From Pontibacter sp. SGAir0037 (GTDB taxonomy: Bacteria; Bacteroidota; Bacteroidia; Cytophagales; Hymenobacteraceae), in assembly GCF_005491705.1 (NCBI RefSeq), contig NZ_CP028092.1, positions 4,898,001-4,962,000 of the forward strand: a DNA stretch of 64,000 nucleotides, read 5' to 3'. A program made the position numbers and the translations under genes. Under the pieces are notes generated by a model. It saw nothing but the letters and a program-made list of their open reading frames with translations, did no database searches and had not been told where the DNA came from. Below, piece by piece: positions 36,777 through 45,281 of this stretch. Position 1 is the stretch's first letter. Each line of letters starts with the position of its first letter.

Positions 36777-37559
36777 TTAATTAAGCGACCTTCCGCCTAC
36801 GTTAATCACAAATCCGATTGAAAATACAGAGTAGGCGGCCGTAAGCGTTTTGCCGTTTTTTAAGCCAATGGTTGTTCCGCTGGTATATTGAAGTTGTACA
36901 GAAGGGTTAAGTGTTAAGCGGGTGAAAAAGATCGGCTCCAGGAATATATTGCTCTCTGTTGGCTCTGCAATACCATTGTGCAGGTATTTAGTCATGTTTA
37001 TATAGCTTCCACGCAATACGGTGCCATAATTCAACGGGTATTCCCAGTTCCACAATTTAAACGTTCTTTTCCTTTTAGAGCTGAAATTAACCTGTACAAA
37101 GTACTTGTTAAAGTTTGATTCAAAACGTTCGAAGGCGGGTTCGCCCAGTTCATTTCTTGTCTTTTCAGTTCGATCGCTACTTCCTTTGCCGTAGCCGCCA
37201 TATATTTCAAGCACACGGTTTTGCTGAGGCCCAAAAGTTGTGAAATAACCGCCAGCCGCTTCTATGAGGTTATGCCGGAAGTCACGCTTCTTGCGCTCGC
37301 TGTTTAGCATAGAGCCATTAAGCAAGACACCAAAATGATCTGAAACAGCATAAGCAGTGTTAAAAGTAATATTGCCTTTTGGGGTAATATGCCCGGCAGC
37401 ACTTAATTCGCCTTCTTCTGTGAACATAGGCACATTGGGAACATTGGGCATATAAATAGAAACACAGCTTGAAAAAAGAAGTGGTAGGGTAACAAACAGG
37501 AGAAGATATAGCTTGTATCTTTTTTTGAACTGGAAAATGAATTTCATTCCTGGAGCCAT
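36777..37559 (-). CDS. Predicted outer-membrane lipoprotein, function unknown
   Basis: The protein is 260 aa from 37559; the ATG at 37547 is equally possible. A basic N-terminus and hydrophobic stretch lead to lipobox LFSSC (C32). The mature part has amphipathic strands (ITFNTAYAVSDHFGVLLNG, RVLEIYGGYGKG, LEPIFFTRLTLNPSVQLQY, YSVFSIGFVINVGG) that suggest a beta-barrel-like or sandwich fold. No family recognised. Stand-alone gene. Confidence 0.75.
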   Translation of the reverse strand: MAPGMKFIFQFKKRYKLYLLLFVTLPLLFSSCVSIYMPNVPNVPMFTEEGELSAAGHITPKGNITFNTAYAVSDHFGVLLNGSMLNSERKKRDFRHNLIEAAGGYFTTFGPQQNRVLEIYGGYGKGSSDRTEKTRNELGEPAFERFESNFNKYFVQVNFSSKRKRTFKLWNWEYPLNYGTVLRGSYINMTKYLHNGIAEPTESNIFLEPIFFTRLTLNPSVQLQYTSGTTIGLKNGKTLTAAYSVFSIGFVINVGGRSLN

Positions 37560-37723
37560 TATCTTATATCAGATATATTGTGTTTTATCTATTTAGGTAG
37601 AGCAAGTTAGGCTGAATTAAACCTTTTTGCAATTTTGCTTTATGCTGATTTTGATTAAAGAAATTAAGTGCTTCTTAAAAAGAAGAAAGCAGCAGATAGC
37701 CGGAACATGCCAATGATTGTTTG

Positions 37724-38851
37724 TTAGTCTTTCAGTACCTGTTCGTAAAGAGCGTATAGTTGCTTGATGGTGTGCTCAGGCCGGAACTTTAAAGCATGTG
37801 TATAACCAGCTTCTATCATCTGCTGGCGTAGGTGCTGGCTTCGACTCACCTCGTTTATGGCCTGCGCTAAGGCCTCTACATCACCTGGTTCTATGTAAAT
37901 AGCAGCTTCTCCACCAGCTTCGCTGAAACAGGAGCCTTTGGAGGTGATAACAGGCACCCCGCTATTCAAAGCTTCAATAATAGGTATGCCAAAGCCTTCA
38001 AATACGGAAGGATACGCAAATACTGTGGCTTGCTGAAAGAAGGCAGGTAGTTCCTGGAATGGTATGTACGGCATAAAATGCACTTTCCCTTCCAGCTTAT
38101 GCTGTGCCACATACTCTTTCAGCAGGTATGTATATTTGGTTTGCCTGCCAATAAATACCAAATCTAAATCAGTGCCGGATGTATGCCAGGCTTTCAATAA
38201 GTTAAGCTGATTTTTACGGGGTTCCAGTGTGCCGACACATAAGAGGTAATGGTTAGGTAAACTGTACTTCTGTTTAATGGCAGCTAGTGCTTCATCGCTA
38301 CATTTTTGGTGAAAAATAGGGTGGCAGTCCTGGTAAATTACTTCTATTTTAGAAGAGTCGGTGCCGAAGTAGTTCACGATATCCTGCTTTGTCTGCTCGC
38401 TGATGGCAACAATCCGATGCGCCTGTTCACAAGCCCGTCGGAATTTATTATTATAAATATTGCGATCTATGGGTTTAAAGAGCTCAGGGTAGCGCAGGTA
38501 TATCAGATCATGAATGGTAACTACTGCCTTGGTGCCACTCTTTTGAATGTTAGAGGGTAATTCGTTGCTTAGGCCGTGGTAAATATCTAGCTGCTGCTTT
38601 TTTAAGACAGAAGCTAACTTGAAAACTCGCCAGAACGAGGAAAATTTCCGCCACACACCTTGTGGCTCCACTACATGAACTGAGTTTGTGGAATTATAGA
38701 AGTTACTGAAAAGCTGATGCTGTTTAGTAGTATAGAGTATGTACTCGTCCTGAGGGAATTGCTGTATAAGCGAGTCTATTATAAAACGGCTGTAGTTGCC
38801 TAGCCCGGAAGCATTTGTAAAGGCTCGTTTAGCGTCAAATCCTATCTTCAT
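37724..38851 (-). CDS. Glycosyltransferase family 4
   Basis: The protein is 375 aa with a GT-B fold. The donor-binding half has CVGTLEPRKNQLNLLKAW (about 205-222) and the EX7E-type FEGFGIPIIEALNSGVPVI (about 285-303). It uses a nucleotide sugar, retaining type. It is probably a cytosolic or peripheral enzyme of surface-polysaccharide assembly, but no polysaccharide genes flank it. Acceptor and sugar unknown. Confidence 0.92.
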   Translation of the reverse strand: MKIGFDAKRAFTNASGLGNYSRFIIDSLIQQFPQDEYILYTTKQHQLFSNFYNSTNSVHVVEPQGVWRKFSSFWRVFKLASVLKKQQLDIYHGLSNELPSNIQKSGTKAVVTIHDLIYLRYPELFKPIDRNIYNNKFRRACEQAHRIVAISEQTKQDIVNYFGTDSSKIEVIYQDCHPIFHQKCSDEALAAIKQKYSLPNHYLLCVGTLEPRKNQLNLLKAWHTSGTDLDLVFIGRQTKYTYLLKEYVAQHKLEGKVHFMPYIPFQELPAFFQQATVFAYPSVFEGFGIPIIEALNSGVPVITSKGSCFSEAGGEAAIYIEPGDVEALAQAINEVSRSQHLRQQMIEAGYTHALKFRPEHTIKQLYALYEQVLKD

Positions 38852-39072
38852 TAACTTAGATACTATTTATTCAGGGTGCAAGTATACAAATTGTTTTGTT
38901 TGCATGAGCTTCCGGAAATACCATAGAAGCTTCTATGATCTTGATTGAAATAACCTAAAGTAAACAGCTGTTTAGAAATAACCAGGTATATAAAAAGTAA
39001 AATATTTAATTGTTATTTGTATATCTTTAAAAGTAAATATGTGCAGCTACAAATTTTACCTCTTCAAAAGCT

Positions 39073-40362
39073 ATGAAATACACACCTATCGATCCTGCTT
39101 TGTTTGTTCAGAACCGCCGGAAGTTTTGCAAGCAGCTAAAGCCTTCATCCATTGCAGTTTTTCATTCGAATGATGTAATGCCTGCAAATGCTGATGCTAC
39201 CATGGCTTTTAAGCAAAATAACGACTTGTTTTATTTAACTGGGCTAGATCAGGAAGAAAGCATCCTGCTCATTTACCATGATGCGCGCGATCCCAGGATG
39301 AAGGAAGTATTGTTCATCAGGGAAACAAACGATCAGATTGCCAGATGGGAGGGATATAAATACACTAAAGAGCATGCCCAAAAAGTATCAGGAATAAGCA
39401 CCATATTTTGGACGCATGAGTTTGAGCAGGTATTAAATAGCCTGATACTGGAGGTGGAGCATGTTTATCTGAATACCAATGAGCACTTGCGGGCGGTTGT
39501 AGAAGTAGAAACACGGGACTCCCGGTTTATTAAATGGTGCCAGCAACGTTATCCGCTGCATAAATACGAACGAAACGCTCCTATAATGCATTACCTGCGG
39601 GCAATTAAGTCTGAATATGAAATAAATTTAATAAAGCAGGCTTGTGCTATTACAGGAAGGGGCTTTCGCAGGTTACTCCGTTTTATTAAGCCAGGAGTAA
39701 TGGAATACGAAATCGAGGCTGAGATATGGCACGAATTTCTGCGTAACCGTTCTACAGGGCCCGCTTATAGTTCCATTATTGCTTCAGGAGCAAATGCCTG
39801 TATTTTACACTACATTGATAACAATAAAGAATGTCAAGACGGCGACCTGCTCTTAATGGATTTTGGTGCTGAGTATGCCAATTATGCTTCGGATCTGACA
39901 CGGACGGTGCCTGTAAACGGTAAATTTTCAAAGCGGCAGCGCGATGTTTATGAAGCCGTTTTACGTGTAATGAAAGCTGCTACCCAGATGCTGGTACCGG
40001 GCAATACATTAGATCAGTATCATGCCTTTGTAGGAAGGGTGATGGAAAACGAGCTTATTCGCCTGGGCTTACTGAATGAAAGTGATGTACGTAACCAGGA
40101 TCCTGGTAAACCCCTGTACAAGAAGTATTTTATGCATGGCACCTCACACTTTCTAGGGCTTGATGTACACGATGTGGGAAACAAGTACAGGCCATTTGAA
40201 GAAGGAATGGTATTTACCTGTGAACCTGGTATCTATATTCCGGAAGAGGGAATGGGAGTACGACTGGAGAATGATATTCTAATTACTAAAAGCGGTCCGG
40301 AAGATTTGATGAAAGAGATACCGCTCGAAGCAGATGAAATAGAAAGACTAATGGCCAGGTAA
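39073..40362 (+). CDS. pepP: Xaa-Pro aminopeptidase (M24B)
   Basis: The protein is 429 aa. The pita-bread catalytic domain has all five metal ligands: D263 in LLMDFGAEY, D274 in ASDLTRT, H359 in HGTSHFLG, E384 in CEPGIYI, and E399 in VRLENDILI. The N-terminal domain (to about 175) fits aminopeptidase P. It removes the N-terminal residue before proline; cytosolic, Mn-dependent in E. coli. A single-gene unit. Confidence 0.94.
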   Translation: MKYTPIDPALFVQNRRKFCKQLKPSSIAVFHSNDVMPANADATMAFKQNNDLFYLTGLDQEESILLIYHDARDPRMKEVLFIRETNDQIARWEGYKYTKEHAQKVSGISTIFWTHEFEQVLNSLILEVEHVYLNTNEHLRAVVEVETRDSRFIKWCQQRYPLHKYERNAPIMHYLRAIKSEYEINLIKQACAITGRGFRRLLRFIKPGVMEYEIEAEIWHEFLRNRSTGPAYSSIIASGANACILHYIDNNKECQDGDLLLMDFGAEYANYASDLTRTVPVNGKFSKRQRDVYEAVLRVMKAATQMLVPGNTLDQYHAFVGRVMENELIRLGLLNESDVRNQDPGKPLYKKYFMHGTSHFLGLDVHDVGNKYRPFEEGMVFTCEPGIYIPEEGMGVRLENDILITKSGPEDLMKEIPLEADEIERLMAR

Positions 40363-40599
40363 GAAAGCACGGGTATAGGTGCAAATTTGATGATTGGGTA
40401 ACCTTTCTTTTATAGTATTTCGTTTAAGCCAAACTAGATTTGAATTCGTCTTCATTTTTTGGATTAAAAAGAAATATTAACATGGAATATACCTTTTTGA
40501 AAATTAAGCCGTAGTGATATTACATTAGCTATTTAGAGTACAGTAAACTTAAATGAAAACTTTTAAATCCTATTTTGTATTGAGTATCAACTATTCATG

Positions 40600-40629
40600 T
40601 TTGCCAACTTCAAAATTAGAGTAAACTTG
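40600..40629 (+). promoter_or_regulatory. Candidate promoter of OmpA/TSP3 copy 1
   Basis: TTTG (40600-40603), 18-base spacer, TAAACTTG (40622-40629), close to TTTG / TAnnTTTG. A start near 40636 would give a leader of about 50 bases. The rest of the gap 40363-40684 is AT-rich with nothing else recognised. Confidence 0.5.
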
Positions 40630-40684
40630 AGAACCTAGGAATAGTGAGTACGTATTGTCATATCATAATATACCTATTAAAACT

Positions 40685-42166
40685 ATGCAGAAATTAGTTA
40701 CAAAGATACGAAAAGCAGCGTTAGCGCTAGGGTTCTTGCTTGCGGCAAGCCCTGGTCTCCTAGCTCAGACGTCGGACATGCCCTGGAACATCCAGGTGTA
40801 CGGCACGGCTCTGCAGCAGCACAACGAGATGATCAACCGTTGGTGGAAGTTTGACTGGAACGGCGGGGCCGGCCTGTCGCTGAACCGCTACATCAGCCCC
40901 TCTTTCGACGGCGGGCTTCACCTGGGCTATCAGGACATGCGCGCAGGTCAGCAGGGTGCAGGTAACTGGTACAGAGCCAATATGACTTCGGCCTCTCTTG
41001 GCCTGAGGCTGAAGATGTACGGCACGATCCTCAAGGAGGACGCCTTCATCGGGCCTTACCTGTCGGGTACGATCGGCGCCGGCTTCGGCAGCACGGAGGG
41101 TTCCACCACGGCCTACGCCAACAACCCTGTTGGTCCGTTCGACAAGAACTACAGCGCGCTTCTGGGCTCGCTCGGCGGCGGTATCCGCCTTCGCTTCTCG
41201 GACCGCATCAGCGGCTTTGTGCAGTCGAGCTTCATGTTCGACCTGAACGACGGCATCGACGGTCGCGAGGTTGACGGCGGCTGGGACAAGTACCTGCAGC
41301 ACAACGTGGGCCTGGGCTTCAACCTGGGATCTGCGACCGACACGGACGGGGACGGCGTTCCTGACAGAAGGGACGAGTGCCCTGACACGCCGACGGGCGT
41401 TCAGGTGGACCGCAAGGGCTGCCCGATCGACACGGACGGGGACGGTGTTCCGGACTATCAGGACCAGTGCCCGACAGAGGCCGGACCTGCCTCTACGCAA
41501 GGCTGCCCTGACGGCGACGGCGACGGCGTGGCCGACAAGGACGACCGCTGCCCGACAGAGCCAGGCACTGCCGCTCTTCAGGGCTGCCCTGACTCAGACG
41601 GCGACGGGGTTGCCGACATCGACGACCAGTGCCCAGACACGCCTGCCGGCGTTCAGGTGGACGCGCAGGGTTGCCCGATCGACACGGACGGGGACGGCAT
41701 TGCCGACCACGAGGACCTGTGCCCTAACTCAGCGGGCCCTGCCGAGAACAAAGGCTGCCCTCAGCTGGACGAGCGCACGCTGCGCCTGATGGAGGAGAAG
41801 GTTCGCTTCGAGTTCGACCAGGCCCGGGTGCAGGACGGCTACCGTCAGCTGCTCGACAGCATCGTTGTGGCGCTGGAGCGCTACCCGGACCACGTGCTGC
41901 TGATCAAGGGTCACGCCGACCACATCGGCTCTGAGGAGTACAACCAGGCGCTTTCCGAGCGCAGGGCGCAGGCGGTGAAGGACTACCTGATCTCGAGAGG
42001 TGTTCAGAACCCGGACAGGCTGGTGACCAGAGGCTACGGCGAGAGCCAGCCGCTCGTGCAGGTGAACACGCGCCTGTCGAAGGCCAGAACGGCTGCGGCC
42101 CGTGCCCAGAACAGGAGGGTTGGCTTCCAGATGGACACGCCCGACATGAAGCTGGACATGGAGTAA
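40685..42166 (+). CDS. OmpA-family barrel protein with TSP3 repeats, copy 1
   Basis: The protein is 493 aa from ATG 40685; a TTG at 40655 would add ten poor residues, and the ATG gives the same length as copy 2. Signal peptide to about LLAQ (28); beta-barrel about 30-217; five calcium-binding TSP3 units of the type DTDGDGVPD about 218-359, each with a cysteine pair pattern; OmpA_C about 368-480 with GHADHIGSEEYN and NRRVGF. It would span the outer membrane and bind peptidoglycan, with the TSP3 stretch as a stiff linker. Codons end in G/C far more than in neighbours, as in highly expressed or acquired genes. From 40707 on it is identical to copy 2. Confidence 0.95.
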   Translation: MQKLVTKIRKAALALGFLLAASPGLLAQTSDMPWNIQVYGTALQQHNEMINRWWKFDWNGGAGLSLNRYISPSFDGGLHLGYQDMRAGQQGAGNWYRANMTSASLGLRLKMYGTILKEDAFIGPYLSGTIGAGFGSTEGSTTAYANNPVGPFDKNYSALLGSLGGGIRLRFSDRISGFVQSSFMFDLNDGIDGREVDGGWDKYLQHNVGLGFNLGSATDTDGDGVPDRRDECPDTPTGVQVDRKGCPIDTDGDGVPDYQDQCPTEAGPASTQGCPDGDGDGVADKDDRCPTEPGTAALQGCPDSDGDGVADIDDQCPDTPAGVQVDAQGCPIDTDGDGIADHEDLCPNSAGPAENKGCPQLDERTLRLMEEKVRFEFDQARVQDGYRQLLDSIVVALERYPDHVLLIKGHADHIGSEEYNQALSERRAQAVKDYLISRGVQNPDRLVTRGYGESQPLVQVNTRLSKARTAAARAQNRRVGFQMDTPDMKLDME

Positions 42167-42255
42167 GATAACAGAGGCCTGCCCGCAGGGGCGGGCCCTG
42201 CACCAAGGGGAGGCCCCCGCTCGAATGAGAGCGGGGGCCTCTTCCTTTTTTAGAG
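40707..42255 (+). repeat. Direct repeat, 1549 bp, copy 1
   Basis: From TACGAAAAGCAGCG (40707) to TAGAG (42255) the sequence matches 42595-44143 at a constant offset of 1888 bp. No difference was seen by eye, and the translations of both strands in several frames agree. It covers nearly the whole gene and its terminator but not the start codon or promoter. Confidence 0.95.
42210..42251 (+). terminator. Strong terminator of OmpA/TSP3 copy 1
   Basis: GAGGCCCCCGCTC (42210-42222) pairs exactly with 42229-42241, then a TTCCTTTTTT run. A second short G+C hairpin (42181-42196) precedes it. Confidence 0.93.
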
Positions 42256-42478
42256 GGCAAAGGAATGGCTAAGGGAGTTTGAAAAGAAAGTGAATAATAA
42301 GTAAATACTTACCTTCTGCACTGTCTGGTATTAGGTTTTTGAATACATATCTTGTATTTCTAATATTAAAATGCTTTTTTTGATCTAAGGGTAAAGAAGA
42401 GAGTACATACTCATTTAGAAGAAATGGTGGCGTAAAAACAATAAAATCAATGCAAACTACATGTATTTTCGTTTGAGG

Positions 42479-42510
42479 ATTGGCATTTTAAAAAAATGTC
42501 ACTAAACTTG
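42479..42510 (+). promoter_or_regulatory. Candidate promoter of OmpA/TSP3 copy 2
   Basis: ATTG (42479-42482), 20-base spacer, TAAACTTG (42503-42510). The -7 octamer is the same as upstream of copy 1, although the surrounding sequence is unrelated. The leader would be about 55-60 bases. The rest of the gap 42256-42572 shows nothing else recognisable. Confidence 0.5.
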
Positions 42511-42572
42511 CGTGAAAATATGTGAATATCTTCATATTGACATACTAGCTGAAGAATTATCAAATAATAATT

Positions 42573-44054
42573 ATGCGAACATACTTCACAAGATTACGAA
42601 AAGCAGCGTTAGCGCTAGGGTTCTTGCTTGCGGCAAGCCCTGGTCTCCTAGCTCAGACGTCGGACATGCCCTGGAACATCCAGGTGTACGGCACGGCTCT
42701 GCAGCAGCACAACGAGATGATCAACCGTTGGTGGAAGTTTGACTGGAACGGCGGGGCCGGCCTGTCGCTGAACCGCTACATCAGCCCCTCTTTCGACGGC
42801 GGGCTTCACCTGGGCTATCAGGACATGCGCGCAGGTCAGCAGGGTGCAGGTAACTGGTACAGAGCCAATATGACTTCGGCCTCTCTTGGCCTGAGGCTGA
42901 AGATGTACGGCACGATCCTCAAGGAGGACGCCTTCATCGGGCCTTACCTGTCGGGTACGATCGGCGCCGGCTTCGGCAGCACGGAGGGTTCCACCACGGC
43001 CTACGCCAACAACCCTGTTGGTCCGTTCGACAAGAACTACAGCGCGCTTCTGGGCTCGCTCGGCGGCGGTATCCGCCTTCGCTTCTCGGACCGCATCAGC
43101 GGCTTTGTGCAGTCGAGCTTCATGTTCGACCTGAACGACGGCATCGACGGTCGCGAGGTTGACGGCGGCTGGGACAAGTACCTGCAGCACAACGTGGGCC
43201 TGGGCTTCAACCTGGGATCTGCGACCGACACGGACGGGGACGGCGTTCCTGACAGAAGGGACGAGTGCCCTGACACGCCGACGGGCGTTCAGGTGGACCG
43301 CAAGGGCTGCCCGATCGACACGGACGGGGACGGTGTTCCGGACTATCAGGACCAGTGCCCGACAGAGGCCGGACCTGCCTCTACGCAAGGCTGCCCTGAC
43401 GGCGACGGCGACGGCGTGGCCGACAAGGACGACCGCTGCCCGACAGAGCCAGGCACTGCCGCTCTTCAGGGCTGCCCTGACTCAGACGGCGACGGGGTTG
43501 CCGACATCGACGACCAGTGCCCAGACACGCCTGCCGGCGTTCAGGTGGACGCGCAGGGTTGCCCGATCGACACGGACGGGGACGGCATTGCCGACCACGA
43601 GGACCTGTGCCCTAACTCAGCGGGCCCTGCCGAGAACAAAGGCTGCCCTCAGCTGGACGAGCGCACGCTGCGCCTGATGGAGGAGAAGGTTCGCTTCGAG
43701 TTCGACCAGGCCCGGGTGCAGGACGGCTACCGTCAGCTGCTCGACAGCATCGTTGTGGCGCTGGAGCGCTACCCGGACCACGTGCTGCTGATCAAGGGTC
43801 ACGCCGACCACATCGGCTCTGAGGAGTACAACCAGGCGCTTTCCGAGCGCAGGGCGCAGGCGGTGAAGGACTACCTGATCTCGAGAGGTGTTCAGAACCC
43901 GGACAGGCTGGTGACCAGAGGCTACGGCGAGAGCCAGCCGCTCGTGCAGGTGAACACGCGCCTGTCGAAGGCCAGAACGGCTGCGGCCCGTGCCCAGAAC
44001 AGGAGGGTTGGCTTCCAGATGGACACGCCCGACATGAAGCTGGACATGGAGTAA
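42573..44054 (+). CDS. OmpA-family barrel protein with TSP3 repeats, copy 2
   Basis: The protein is 493 aa. It differs from copy 1 only in the first eight residues (MRTYFTRL versus MQKLVTKI), before the shared RKAALALGF signal-peptide core; barrel, five TSP3 units and OmpA_C domain are the same. The gene therefore makes the same mature protein from its own promoter and start site. Having two apparently identical copies with strongly biased codons suggests a need for large amounts of this outer-membrane protein, or gene conversion between copies. An assembly artefact is unlikely, because upstream and downstream flanks of the copies differ. Confidence 0.95.
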   Translation: MRTYFTRLRKAALALGFLLAASPGLLAQTSDMPWNIQVYGTALQQHNEMINRWWKFDWNGGAGLSLNRYISPSFDGGLHLGYQDMRAGQQGAGNWYRANMTSASLGLRLKMYGTILKEDAFIGPYLSGTIGAGFGSTEGSTTAYANNPVGPFDKNYSALLGSLGGGIRLRFSDRISGFVQSSFMFDLNDGIDGREVDGGWDKYLQHNVGLGFNLGSATDTDGDGVPDRRDECPDTPTGVQVDRKGCPIDTDGDGVPDYQDQCPTEAGPASTQGCPDGDGDGVADKDDRCPTEPGTAALQGCPDSDGDGVADIDDQCPDTPAGVQVDAQGCPIDTDGDGIADHEDLCPNSAGPAENKGCPQLDERTLRLMEEKVRFEFDQARVQDGYRQLLDSIVVALERYPDHVLLIKGHADHIGSEEYNQALSERRAQAVKDYLISRGVQNPDRLVTRGYGESQPLVQVNTRLSKARTAAARAQNRRVGFQMDTPDMKLDME

Positions 44055-44143
44055 GATAACAGAGGCCTGCCCGCAGGGGCGGGCCCTGCACCAAGGGGAG
44101 GCCCCCGCTCGAATGAGAGCGGGGGCCTCTTCCTTTTTTAGAG
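42595..44143 (+). repeat. Direct repeat, 1549 bp, copy 2
   Basis: Second copy of 40707-42255. Unique sequence of 339 bp (42256-42594) separates the two. Homologous recombination between them would delete one gene. Confidence 0.95.
44098..44139 (+). terminator. Strong terminator of OmpA/TSP3 copy 2
   Basis: Same hairpin and T-run as at 42210-42251. Confidence 0.93.
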
Positions 44144-44362
44144 AAGTGGCAGAAGTAGCTTGTTTGGTTGCTTCTGCTTTTTATTTATACAGACAAATTA
44201 TAACAATTTAGCATTAACATATTATCAGTTGCTTCTCTCTTGCTCCTACAGATGTCATTCTGGCAAAAAGTACATCTGTTTAATATCATAGAACTTCCCT
44301 TAGAATCTATTATAAAATAATACTTATATATATTTTTAATTTTATATGAATATTGAGAAACG

Positions 44363-44396
44363 CTTGTGAAAGTATAACATTGATAGGTTATATTTG
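44363..44396 (+). promoter_or_regulatory. Candidate promoter of the barrel-only paralogue
   Basis: CTTG (44363-44366), 22-base spacer, TATATTTG (44389-44396), a full match to the -7 consensus. The gap 44144-44458 holds nothing else recognisable. Confidence 0.5.
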
Positions 44397-44458
44397 GAAT
44401 ACGCTTACTTGGGTATAGCGCTGATTATGTTGAAGATACACGCTTGACTATTGTTCAT

Positions 44459-45193
44459 ATGAAGCTTCTCATTACTCGTACATTTAAAGTATCATTGCTC
44501 GTTTCTTGCCTGCTATTCGGGAAAGTATCATGGGTAACCGCACAAACATTAAAAATGCCTGTTAACATTCAGGTTTATGCGAGTGGGTTACAGTATGCCG
44601 GAGATATTACGAACCAGTGGTGGACGCCAGCAGTAAACTGGGGCGGTGGTGTTTCATTTAACCAGTATCTGAACAGGTGTTTTGATGGAGGACTACATAT
44701 GAGCTACGGCAAAACCAGCACAGCTGCTGCTACGCTTGCTGCAAATGAAAATGTGGCCAAGTTCGATGCGCGTGTGGGAACGGCTATGTATGGCATCAGG
44801 CTTAAATTGCATGGCTTACGGGCGGTGCTGGATCAAAACCCGCTGAGAAAAGTTGGCTACAGGAGGTATGGGTTCCGGAAAAGGAGAGAGGCTATTGTAG
44901 GGCCGTACCTGATGCTGGCAGCAGGAATGAGCTTTGTTGATACGAAAAGTACTAATGCTGCCGAAAGTGCAAAAGAAAAATACGTGACGGGTACTTTGTT
45001 TGGCGGAGCTGGAGTTAATATCCGCTTAACGAGGGCTGCTAATGTTTTCCTGCAGACAGGCAGGCACTGGGCTGCTTCCGATAGTTTTGATGGTGTAGTG
45101 GGAGGAGAAAAGAACGATCATTTCTTACAGCATACCTTTGGCATTGGTTTTAACTTAGGTGGTGGAAAAAGCTTAACAAAGTTGATGCGATAG
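44459..45193 (+). CDS. Barrel-only paralogue of the OmpA/TSP3 proteins
   Basis: The protein is 244 aa from ATG 44459 (a TTG at 44444 is rejected). Signal peptide to about VTAQ (29). The mature part aligns with the barrel of the two preceding proteins: MPVNIQVYASGLQ against MPWNIQVYGTALQ, NQYLNRCFDGGLHMSYG against NRYISPSFDGGLHLGYQ, and a closing FLQHTFGIGFNLG against YLQHNVGLGFNLG. TSP3 repeats and OmpA_C are absent, and an insert of basic residues (RKVGYRRYGFRKRREA) is present. Codon use is ordinary for this genome. It looks like an old duplicate of the barrel that lost, or never had, the peptidoglycan anchor. Confidence 0.88.
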   Translation: MKLLITRTFKVSLLVSCLLFGKVSWVTAQTLKMPVNIQVYASGLQYAGDITNQWWTPAVNWGGGVSFNQYLNRCFDGGLHMSYGKTSTAAATLAANENVAKFDARVGTAMYGIRLKLHGLRAVLDQNPLRKVGYRRYGFRKRREAIVGPYLMLAAGMSFVDTKSTNAAESAKEKYVTGTLFGGAGVNIRLTRAANVFLQTGRHWAASDSFDGVVGGEKNDHFLQHTFGIGFNLGGGKSLTKLMR

Positions 45194-45281
45194 CTTACTT
45201 CATAAAGCTTAATTTGAACAGACTATTTCTTCCTGTCCGTTTTAACATTCTCAAAATAAGAAAAACATAAGCGCTGCTAAA

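Noticed and set aside
40760-41500. Long antisense frame (246 codons) in OmpA/TSP3 copy 1, repeated at 42648-43388
   Set aside because: High G+C removes stop codons in the other frames; the protein is a low-complexity shadow of the TSP3 region.
41339-41760. Short regular repeats that could suggest a CRISPR array
   Set aside because: They are the codons of five TSP3 units within an open frame; there are no unique spacers of constant length.
41271-41789. Second plus-strand frame of 172 codons, repeated at 43159-43677
   Set aside because: Repetitive T/R/A-rich shadow of the TSP3 repeats in another frame.
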